From: Hygrophila difformis
Taxonomy: Eukaryota; Streptophyta; Magnoliopsida; Lamiales; Acanthaceae
Length of the DNA stretch: 64,000 nt
Direction of reading: 5' to 3'
Assembly: GCA_030278955.1 (NCBI GenBank)
Contig: JAOANR010000014.1
Span: 26,042,068-26,106,067, forward strand
Positions 12,142-24,100 of this stretch are shown piece after piece. Numbering within the stretch: the first letter of the stretch is position 1; each line of letters opens with the position of its first letter. A program made the translations under genes and the position numbers. Below the pieces are notes generated by a model. The model saw only the letters and a program-made list of their open reading frames with translations. It did not search any database and had not been told where the DNA came from.

Positions 12142-15100
12142 TCATCCTGATCCGAACAATTTAGCAAGGATGTCAGGCTGTAGCTTCTCAAGAAAGGGAA
12201 CTTGGCCCAGTTTCCGAGTCAATTCCCCAACTACACGATCCATGTATAACATATATAGCGAATTCCTGCTCTCTAACAGCTCCAAGGCTTTCCGAGCACG
12301 GGAAATGGATAACAACCATTCTTCAAGAAGCTCTGCATATACAGCAAGACACTCAATGAACTTCAGTAGTATAAAATTGTAGAATGCTCTTTCTGTAATT
12401 GGTGCTAGTTTTTCACTTTTACTGCAATAGAGCTCGAGTACTTACTCAGATCAAAGCCTTCACAAGTTGACCAAGAAAGGAAGTGGTCTGAAATCAGAAA
12501 CTCGACAAGCTGAATCCTGATATCAACACCAATGCATCAAACATATCTTGATAAATTTAACAACATGCGAATGCAATTATGCAGGTAGGGTGAATTAAAA
12601 GCAAAAAGGTGTCAACTCACATTACGTACATACAATTATGCATTCTGGGGAAGGCAAAATCAAATGGATCCATGAAGAGTAGACTTTCTGAAACCATAGA
12701 AATTCTCTCAGATACTGCAAGGATTGAACGCTGACCAACATATGGGTCTTCTCCTAGTTTGCGCATCAGGTGCTGAACATAAAATTGGATATCATTTTTT
12801 GTCGTATCTGTGAAAAAGAAACAGAGGAACAATGACAAACACAGGGAACAAATATGCCAGAAAGTTGACAACAGCGATAACAGCATGTTATTTTGGAATG
12901 GTGGGGTATATTTGCAGGAATAGACGTTGGTTGAGACGCAAGAAATAATGTGCTATATTATACTAGTACTATTCTTTATCAGGACTCAAATTTTCCTTGC
13001 ATCAATGAACATTTTTTTCAATTATCCAAATTATTGAACATGGAACATGAATACATGATAGGCTCAAGAAGTAACATGTAGGTGTTTGTGGCCCTTGACA
13101 TTTCACCCGAAGGACTTTCACATTACTTAGTCGAATAATTAAACATTTTAAAAGAAATTTAAGAAACATGAAATACAAGCCTTTACAAGAGAAATACAGA
13201 ATGTTCTATCCCAAGTTTTGCATGCAACCCCTGACCTCTTCTTACCATAATTACCAGAAAACATTCCGATCAATTAGATACTAGATGTGCCATTTGTGGA
13301 AGGATTTGCATTTAGCAAAGAATTCTGAACATTACAGAACTAAAAGATTAAGCATATTGACTTTCCCATCCAACATTCAAGCAAAATGTATGGGAGGATA
13401 AGTGAACTACTAATTCATCCATACACGCATTTGCTTATGAATAAAATGCACAAGTATATGAAAGCCAAACAATATAATCCCAAGACCAAGGACAGTAGAT
13501 CAAGAGAAAACTAACCATCTCCTTCTGATCCATTGCACATCCTTCGCACTAGACGGACTATTAAGCCACTCACAATGCTTTCAATCTTCTCGTCCATTTT
13601 TCCAGTACATGACAGAGCCTTCAATGTGGCTTCATTTAAATAAAATAAAATAAAAATAAAAATTAAAAAACGACGATTCAAGCTGCAAATAATGATAGGA
13701 ACAATTCAAATTGAAAACCACATGGGAAGGGACATTTTTCCCTGAACCTATAATAGTATAATATGAAGAAAAATCTTCCATACTCGTGTCTTTCAAAATT
13801 TCACTAGCAGTGTAACACCCCCGTTTTCCTACTCTTAGTTCCGCGGCGGAAGCCTCAACTAGGAATCCGGGGTTGTTATCGCCACGCCCCTTAATTAAGC
13901 TCGCTTAGGTCTAACCTTGGCTAACTTAATTAATTGGCGCTAAGGCTAATTAAATTAAATTGCTAACACATGCTTAAAACAATAACTTTATTATTTACAA
14001 AATATAATATATCAGAGTTCGCAAAATATGACGACTAAGGCTCGTCGCCCCCAAAAGTAACTTGACATAACATTAAAATATAAATGAAAACTAATAATAT
14101 GATATATATGTATATATATGTATATATATATTTATTTATTTTACACAAAAGGTTTGATACCCATGCCCGTGCCCATGCATTTAGTCATCTCCACATATGT
14201 CAAATCCTGAAAAGAGTGCACATATAATTTATCAGCACACCGGCTGAGTAAATAAATTTGTACTCATGGGACAAAATTAAATATAAAGACTCAAGCAGTA
14301 AATGACATGTCAAACCGTTAAAAAAATTCTGATTCTCTGTGTCATGTTGCTCGACTATGACGTCTACACCCGGGGTATCCCATAGGACCTAACATGCTTT
14401 CATAGTGACCGTAATCAAGACTATGAGTATACAAGGGCGGCCCTCCCTTGCAACTAGAACTGATTGTGAGACCCTTGGCCTAACACAATTCTTTATAATG
14501 CTCTTACGAAGATAACCCCAATTGGAGTATATCCCGTATAATAATATCATCTCAATAATTTACATGCCATACACTGGAAATAAAATTTTTCACATGCATG
14601 GCTTAGCCCAAAAATAATTAAACTCATACTAGGGCATTTCCTCTGCATAAATCATTTGCATGAATAATTCTAAATTATTTAAAGCGATAAGGAATTAAAC
14701 ATGCAAAAATTAAATTTTGGGACAACGCCCGCAGAATATAAATTTACTTACAATCCCCCTGACGATAACCTACTGAAATGCTGGGACTGTAACTACTCCG
14801 GGACTTCTTCTCCCCACTATTTTTTTTTCTCACACTCTCTCTCGTTCTCAACTCTTACTGCTCTCTATTATTTCTCATGCTTGGTGCGATTTTATGGCTT
14901 CATGAATCCTGCTATTTATAGGCGGAGGAAGAGTTCATCTAGTATTATTTTATTGTTTTAATTGTTCACGGGTATGCATCATGTGATAAAAGTTTTGTCT
15001 TTTGTCTTTTCAATTGTTCACGGGTATTGTTTTAATTGTTCATGGCCACCCTAGCCTTCTTTTGTCTTTTCAAATTTTTTTTTTTTTTTTATTTATTTTT

Positions 15101-18100
15101 TTTTTATTTTACTTATTCATTTATTTGGCTCTTTGATAAAAGTTTCAAAACAAGTAGGGTTTGAACACACAACCTTTAAGTTATGAGCCCACTTGACTAA
15201 CCAATTGGTTATCAAAGTCTTTATGTCATATCTTAATTCTAACTAAATTTATTTCAAAATATTAGAATCCTTATTGTTAGTAATTATTTTTACCCATCTA
15301 TATCTTTAAATCAAATCTTATTTTTTTTTTTTAAAAATATTACTCTTCCAAACATTTAAACTTTTCCATACTAGAAAATATTCCCTATCATCTACTTTTA
15401 AACTTGGAAAAATAGTTCATTGTTTACAACATTCTTTTAATTAAAACCCACTTCCTATTAAATTTTAATTTATAGCAGACAATTAATTATTATACTATAT
15501 TTAAATTTAGCGGGTATTACAATCCATCCTCCTTAGAAACAAACTTCGTCCTCGAAGTTCATTTTAAGTCACATAATTACTAAGGAAAAGTAAGGCAAAG
15601 TATTGCATAACAAAAGTTTTCTAACCGTACTTGACTTGGGCTGTAACATTCTCTCCCACTTGATTTCACAGCTATGTCCCCATAGCTGTATCATGTTGAA
15701 GGAACAACTCTGGATACTTGCCCTGCATTTCGGCCTCAGTTTCCCACGTGGCATCATTCTCATCATGGTTTGACCATTGTACTTTGACCATGCGAATGAC
15801 TTTGCGCCTAGTGGCTCGTTCTTTAGTATCCAAGATCCTGACCGGTCTTTCCTCATAAGTAAGGTCTTTGTCGAGTTCGATAAGGTCTGGTTGCACTACC
15901 CTTTTTGAATCATGCTGATATTTCTTAAGTTGCGACACATGGAATACGTTATGGACTCGAGACAACTCCTCTGGTAAGTCCAATCGGTATGCCAAGGTAC
16001 CAACTCGGGCGATAATGTCAAAGGGTCCAATATAACGGGGACTTAGCTTACCTCGTTTTCCGAACCGCATTACGCCCTTCATGGGCGATACTTTGAGCAA
16101 AACTTTATCGCCGACTTCGTATTCACCATCACGCCTCTTTTGATCGGCATACGTCTTCTGTCGATCTTGAGCGGCTTTCATCTTTAGTCGAATTTGCTCC
16201 ACTATTCCTATCGTTTCCTCGATTAATTGTGGCCCAACAGGAATCGGATTTTCGCTTTTAGTCCAACAGAGTGGACTCCGACATTTCCTACCATATAGTG
16301 CCTCAAATGGGGCCATGCCAATACTAGCATGATAGCTATTATTATAGCTAAATTCTATAAGTGGTAGGTACTTTTCCCAACTACCCTTGAAATCCAAAAC
16401 ACATGCTCTCAACATGTCTTCAAGTGTCTGGATCGTCCTTTCAGTTTGACCATCGGTTGTTGGATGAAATGCTGTGCTCATTTTTATTTTTGTTCCGAAA
16501 GCCTGTTGGAGTTTCGTCCAGAATGTAGAGACAAATCGACTATCTCTATCTGAGACGATATCTTGGGGAATTCCATGCCTTCGGACTACATTCTCAATAT
16601 AAGATCTTGCCAACTGATCCATACTCCATGTTTCTTTCATCGGTATGAATATGGCTGTTTTAGTTAATCGATCAACGATTACCCAAATCTTATCATTGCC
16701 TTTTGGTGTTTTTGGCAATCCTGACACAAAGTCCATAGAAATGCTATCCCATTTCCATTCTGGAATTTCTAATGGTTTTACTAACCCAAGTGGTTTTCTT
16801 CGGTCAGGTTTGACCTTTTGGCACGTCGGACACTTTTCCACAAATTCCGCTACCTCTCGCTTCATTCGTGGCCACCAAAAGACTTTACTTAAGTCCTTGT
16901 ATAACTTATCCCCACCAGGATGCACAGAATATGGAGTTTCGTGTCCTTCTTCTAATATGCGCCTTTTAAGATTCTCGCAGGTCTTTGGTATACACCATCG
17001 ACCCTTAAATCGGATAGTGCCATCTTCGTGGATTTGGAACCCTATAGCTCCACCTTGAGCTATTTTTGTCTTAATCCTTTCTAATTTGACATCACCGGGT
17101 TGTCCATTTCGAATCTCGTCGAATATAGTCGGTTGTATTGTCATGGAATGAATCTGTTGAGCAGGTGTATCTTTATGTACCAATTCAATACCTAACCGAG
17201 CCAATTCCATATATAATGTGGGTGGCAAGATTCGTGTATTATCTAAGGGTCTTGTCTTTCGACTTAGTGCATCTGCCACTTTATTAGCTTTACCCTCATG
17301 ATAGGTGATACCTAAATCGTAGTCCTTCATCAACTCCAACCACCGTCTCTGTCGCATGTTGAGCTCTTTTTGAGTATAGATGTACTTCAGGCTCTTATGG
17401 TCTGTGTATATGTTACATCTCCGTCCGTACAGGTAATGTCTCCATATTTTTAGGGCGAAGACAACTGCAGCCAATTCTAAATCATGAGTCGGGTAATTCT
17501 CCTCATGTGGCTTTAGTTGTCGAGAAGCATATGCTATAACCTTCCCTTGTTGCATTAGCACGCATCCCAAGCCAAATTTGGAAGCGTCGCTATAAACTTC
17601 AAAATCGCCATCTTCAGTGGGTAAGGTAAGTATTGGTGCCGTGGTCAACATTTCTTTCAAAGTTTGGAATGCAATTTCGCATTCAGGTGTCCAAATCACC
17701 TTTGATCCCTTCTTAAGGTTCTGTGTCAGGGGTCGTGCAATTTTTGAGAAATCCTTAACAAACCTCCTGTAATAGCCAGCTAGACCGAGAAAACTCCTTA
17801 TCTCTGTTTGCGATGTTGGTACAGGCCAGTCTTTTACTGCGGATACCTTGGCTGGGTCAACTGAAATTCCTTCGGCTGAGACGATATGACCAAGGAATGC
17901 GACTTTGTCTAGCCAGAAATCACATTTTGACAATTTAGCGTATAACTTGTGATTCCTCAGAGTTTGCAATACTTGATGTAGATGTTGTTCATGCCTCTCC
18001 TTGTCTATGGAATACACCAATATGTCGTTAATGAAGACTACTACGCATTTATCCAACAGTTCTCGAAAAACATTATTCATGAGACTCATGAATACTGCTG

Positions 18101-21100
18101 GGGCATTGGTCAGCCCAAACGACATCACGGTGAACTCGTAATGTCCATACCGTGTTCTAAATGCTGTTTTTGGGATATCTTCTTTAGCTATCCTTAGCTG
18201 GTGATATCCGGACCTTAGATCAATCTTTGAAAACACCTTTGCTCCCTTTAGTTGATCAAATAAGTCATCTATTCGTGGCAAGGGATATTTATTCTTGATG
18301 GTTACTTGGTTGAGACCTCTGTAATCGATACAGAGTCTTAGTCCTCCATCTTTTTTTCGTACAAATAGTACAGGTGCTCCCCACGGAGATGTACTAGGAC
18401 GAATGTATCCTTTTTCTAAAAGATCTTCAAGTTGTTCCCGTAACTCGTTCATCTCTGTTGGTGCCATCCGGTATGGAGCCTTTGATACAGGTTCGGTACC
18501 CGGAATCAAATCAATCGTGAATTCTATCTCACGTTCGGGTGGCATTCCCGGAATATCATCTGGGAATACATCAGGATACTCACGTACTACTGGAATATTG
18601 TTTATGTCTATCTCTTCTGCTTGAAGGTTCATAAGGTAGCAAATGTAAAGGGGATTTCCTTTTCTCATCAATGTTGCTAACTGCACCCTTGACACAATTT
18701 TCGTGGTTGGCTTCTTTGGCTCAGCATAGAAAGACACACGCTTCCTGTTATCCCCATAAATTGTTATCTTTTGCTGAGAACAATTGATATTGGCTTGGTA
18801 ACGCGTTAGCCAATCCATTCCTAAGATAATATCAAAATCTTGTAATTCAAATTCTACTAGATTTGCAAGGAACTCGACGTCACAAATACGAATGGGAACT
18901 TTTTCGTGACGCTTTGAGCAGCTAACTATCGTTCCGTTGGGCAACGAGATTCTTAGTGTTATCTCCTGAGGGTTATCGAGTCCTAACTCGGGCAATTTAC
19001 TACGAGATATGAATGAACATGTGGCTCCAGAATCAAATAGAATGCGCACTTTATACCCATTAATTTCGAAAGTACCTTCGATCACATCTCCAGCACCTGG
19101 CATGTCAGCTTGGTTTACCACGTTCAACCTTCCTTGATTTGGCCCACCTGGATTCTGTGGGTTTCCACCAGCTGTCCTTTGATTGTTGGGAAATGGAGGC
19201 CGTTGTCCTTGATTATTTCCACCAATGCGGGGTCCTTGGGGACAATAATCCTCCTTTCGTAAGTCTGCTCGAATTCGGCTAGGATCGAGTCTTATGCGAC
19301 AGTCCACCGCCTTGTGTCCCTTTAGTCCACAACGATAGCATTCATCATCCTGAGGACACTGTTGCATAGTGTGCTTTTTATAACAGCGACGGCACGGGGC
19401 TGGTATTGGTTCTCCGTTCCGATTGATGCGAAACACCGTACTATTCCAGTTATTCCTTGGGAAATTCCTCCTTTGGTTTGGATGATTATCCTTATTCTCT
19501 TCAATTTTCCTCTTTCCCTTGTCATGTGGTGCAGATTTGGAGTTTTCTCCTTTATGCTCGTGTCCTTCTACCATCTCGACTGTCATAGCTCGATTATAGA
19601 CTTTTTGCAAGCTAGTGAATTGCTTCCCTCCAAATGCCTTTCGTATGTTTTTATTCAAGCCAAGCTCAAATTTTTGGGCTTTAGTTTGCTCAGTTGCCAC
19701 CAGGTCTGGGGCGAACCTCAAGAGTTCTGTAAACTTAGCATAGTATTGTTGAACCGACCGATTACCCTGTTGAAGAGAAATGAATTCTCCATACTTGGCA
19801 TTCTTGAGGCTGAGTGGATAAAACTGCTCCCTCAAGCTTTTCTGAAACTCTTCCCAAGTTACTTGGCGGTTCTCTTGTGACCTCCACCAAGTGTTTGCAA
19901 TGCCAGTTAGGAAAAAGGTAGCCACTCCCACCTTTCTTTCATCTGGACATTCAACTGCTTCGAGCAGTTTCTCAAATGACTCAATCCAACCTTCCAGCTT
20001 GGCTGGATCTTCTTGTCCAGCATATCGAGGCGGTTGAAACTTATTAACAGCTTCAATAAAATCTCCTTGGGTCTCTCCCTGGCTTTCCCCTTTCTCCGCC
20101 TGTTGCCGAACTACTGCTCCAAGGGTGATTAGCAGTTGTTCTATTCGTTGTTGACGATTGTCGTCATCGGCCATACTTGTTATCGCTATCCCTTTCGCCC
20201 CTAGTCGATATATGTTAGTTAGTTAGTCACTTTAAAAAAATCAATATAACACACCATACTAGTTTATTCAAAGTCTAGATAATAATAAGGCAAACTTTAT
20301 TTCATAATACCGAGATGGAGTACAACATTGAAAATTTCCAAGGTTTAAGATAGTCATAATTCTTAATACCGACTTGGGTACAACATTTAAAATTTCCAAG
20401 TTTTAAAATAGTTATAACTTTTACTAGTAGTAAACAAACGATAAGCTAGTACTGGGCACCACGAGGAGGGCTGGCACGATGGTACACTGGAGATGGGGTT
20501 CGCTGGCGCAAACAGACAACATCTTCATCGGGATCACTTTCTTCGGCACGTGCACCCTGGGCGGATGATCCTGGGAGGCGTCGGAGATCAACAGTAAGGT
20601 CTCTATAGAACTTATTAACTTTGTGCCCCCTTCTCTCCATATATGCAATCTCCTTGTTCAGGCGTCTTATGGTATCCAGGTGAAGGCTGACTTGCTCCTT
20701 AGTATTCTTCAGCTCCTCCTTCAGTTCGTCTATCTCCTCCACCTGCTCAGCACACAAGTGATCTAGTTCCTCCTTTTCTGTTTCGGCCAAGACCCTTCTA
20801 TCGTATTCATCTTTATACTTATTTTCGAGTATTAGCTCCTCGTTTATATGTGTCGTAGCCTCTAACGCCAGTCGGTTCCTTAACTGATCATTTTTTGTGC
20901 TAAGGTGCTCGGCTCTAGCCCTCTCTCGCTCGCTGGTTTTTATTAATTCTCGAACCAACTCTGGAACTAGTTCGGCTATCCTATTGTTATCCCCCATCTA
21001 ACAAACAAAATAATCATAAATATTTGCAAATATTAAAAATGATAATAGCATGAACTGTGCCTAATGTCAGTGCATCGTGTCCCCCAAAAATATGCAACAA

Positions 21101-24100
21101 TTCTATTTTAAACCGATAAGAAAACATATTTTACTTTTCCTTTTTTTTTTAAAAAAAACATTTTTTTTTTCAAATGGGCTCTGATACCACTCTGTAACAC
21201 CCCCGTTTTCCTACTCTTAGTTCCGCGGCGGAAGCCTCAACTAGGAATCCGGGGTTGTTATCGCCACGCCCCTTAATTAAGCTCGCTTAGGTCTAACCTT
21301 GGCTAACTTAATTAATTGGCGCTAAGGCTAATTAAATTAAATTGCTAACACATGCTTAAAACAATAACTTTATTATTTACAAAATATAATATATCAGAGT
21401 TCGCAAAATATGACGACTAAGGCTCGTCGCCCCCAAAAGTAACTTGACATAACATTAAAATATAAATGAAAACTAATAATATGATATATATGTATATATA
21501 TGTATATATATATTTATTTATTTTACACAAAAGGTTTGATACCCATGCCCGTGCCCATGCATTTAGTCATCTCCACATATGTCAAATCCTGAAAAGAGTG
21601 CACATATAATTTATCAGCACACCGGCTGAGTAAATAAATTTGTACTCATGGGACAAAATTAAATATAAAGACTCAAGCAGTAAATGACATGTCAAACCGT
21701 TAAAAAAATTCTGATTCTCTGTGTCATGTTGCTCGACTATGACGTCTACACCCGGGGTATCCCATAGGACCTAACATGCTTTCATAGTGACCGTAATCAA
21801 GACTATGAGTATACAAGGGCGGCCCTCCCTTGCAACTAGAACTGATTGTGAGACCCTTGGCCTAACACAATTCTTTATAATGCTCTTACGAAGATAACCC
21901 CAATTGGAGTATATCCCGTATAATAATATCATCTCAATAATTTACATGCCATACACTGGAAATAAAATTTTTCACATGCATGGCTTAGCCCAAAAATAAT
22001 TAAACTCATACTAGGGCATTTCCTCTGCATAAATCATTTGCATGAATAATTCTAAATTATTTAAAGCGATAAGGAATTAAACATGCAAAAATTAAATTTT
22101 GGGACAACGCCCGCAGAATATAAATTTACTTACAATCCCCCTGACGATAACCTACTGAAATGCTGGGACTGTAACTACTCCGGGACTTCTTCTCCCCACT
22201 ATTTTTTTTTCTCACACTCTCTCTCGTTCTCAACTCTTACTGCTCTCTATTATTTCTCATGCTTGGTGCGATTTTATGGCTTCATGAATCCTGCTATTTA
22301 TAGGCGGAGGAAGAGTTCATCTAGTATTATTTTATTGTTTTAATTGTTCACGGGTATGCATCATGTGATAAAAGTTTTGTCTTTTGTCTTTTCAATTGTT
22401 CACGGGTATTGTTTTAATTGTTCATGGCCACCCTAGCCTTCTTTTGTCTTTTCAAATTTTTTTTTTTTATTTATTTTTTTTTATTTTACTTATTCATTTA
22501 TTTGGCTCTTTGATAAAAGTTTCAAAACAAGTAGGGTTTGAACACACAACCTTTAAGTTATGAGCCCACTTGACTAACCAATTGGTTATCAAAGTCTTTA
22601 TGTCATATCTTAATTCTAACTAAATTTATTTCAAAATATTAGAATCCTTATTGTTAGTAATTATTTTTACCCATCTATATCTTTAAATCAAATCTTATTT
22701 TTTTTTTTTTTTTAAAATATTACTCTTCCAAACATTTAAACTTTTCCATACTAGAAAATATTCCCTATCATCTACTTTTAAACTTGGAAAAATAGTTCAT
22801 TGTTTACAACATTCTTTTAATTAAAACCCACTTCCTATTAAATTTTAATTTATAGCAGACAATTAATTATTATACTATATTTAAATTTAGCGGGTATTAC
22901 AAGCAGCCTTTAAAGAGTATAGCATGCACCCACTAGAGTGCCAAGAGTTGACTGATACATATTGGAATTCTTCCATCCAAGTAAGGTTTCCTTAGTATTC
23001 TAAAACAAAATGATATCATCTATCTATTACACTATTAGTAGAATAAGATCCAGTTTTGAGTTATTTCATAAGATACCACAATTCAAGAAATATAAGAAGC
23101 ATACCAATTCCAACGTTACTAGTTAAATTTAATGTTAGCAATATAAGAGAAATAAAGTAGGTACTGTAGTCTGGATTTTATACCAAGAATGAAATCAACA
23201 GCCTGGTGCGACCAATTCTTGTAATAACCTTGTTCTACCTGAAAAACATAAAGGATTGAAATGAAGGCACCTACACATAGAAGACAATTAAATTGGAATT
23301 ATCAATGCCATGATAATGAAATTCAGGAAGTTAGACAAGATGAAGTAACACACTCCAACAAGAGAGAGCGTGTCACAAAGCTCCACAAGAAAATCAGTTG
23401 AAGCTCTCAGTTGCTCCATTTCATTAACACTGTCTACAGAAATAGTAAAACTAATGTAAATAAATATGAGTTTTAAAAGAATAATTGAATTAATAATTAA
23501 GCACAATAACCATATCCCACAGATGCCAGCTGAATAAGAGAAATTACAATAATAATTAATTCACAGAACACAATAATTAAAATGGAGTATTCAAGATAAT
23601 TGGACCTCCCATTGACAAATTAACTGTTGTAAAATGTTGAACACTTCACTGGTAAATGATCCTCCATCCTATTCACAATATTTTCTTTTTGAAGAATGTG
23701 AAAATGATTTAAATTATCTTGTCGTTTACATATTTTACTATAACCATTGCACTACTACTCCTATCTTTTTTTAATTAAAAAAAAAATCAATACAATACAA
23801 TCATATTATTTTCCTTTTCATCTTTTTCCCATCCTTTTTCAATTTCAAGAAATCATTATTTTTTGTTACCCTTAGTTTAATTAATTTCATTAATATGAAA
23901 CTATGTGTGTATAATCTTAGAACTATTTTGAATAGGAGGGAGTGTTAACCACAAAATCTGCCTGCATGAAATCTCTATAAATCTGTTCATATGAGAAACG
24001 CATTAGGCTGCTTACTGATGATAAGCAAAATAGTTTCAGATATTTGTATTGCTAGACACTTAATCATTCAGTTTACAAACTAGCAGTATAACTTCCAAGA

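Larger units (their letters stand above)
13811..22901 (-). mobile_element. Complete Ty3/gypsy chromovirus (Tekay-like) in PRD2 intron 6
   Basis: The element is 9091 bp, with two near-identical LTRs, a tRNA-iMet primer binding site, an extra ORF, one gag-pol ORF and a polypurine tract. The 5-bp target duplication AGCAG lies at 13806-13810 and 22902-22906. The element is on the minus strand, so its 5' LTR is the right-hand copy and it has the same orientation as PRD2. Pol domain order (protease, RT, RNase H, integrase) plus a C-terminal chromodomain-like segment place it among plant chromoviruses. LTR size (1.7 kb) and overall length suit the Tekay/Del lineage. Confidence 0.95.
21193..22901 (-). 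repeat. 5' LTR of the chromovirus
   Basis: 1709 bp with TG..CA ends. It contains the promoter (TATA box at 22295-22302) and a tRNA-like segment (22530-22600). Confidence 0.95.

Noticed and set aside
19362..19880. 172-codon plus-strand frame inside the retrotransposon
   Set aside because: It is antisense to gag with no independent features; a shadow of the gag-pol reading frame.
14701..22343. Identical 86-codon frames at 14701-14961 and 22083-22343
   Set aside because: They are the same position in the two LTRs, antisense to the element; not a gene family.
22907..22980. Extra PRD2 exon next to the LTR (open frame running across the insertion site)
   Set aside because: Joining exon 6 directly to the exon at 13629 gives matching phase and the expected family sequence, so the open stretch at the insertion site is intron.
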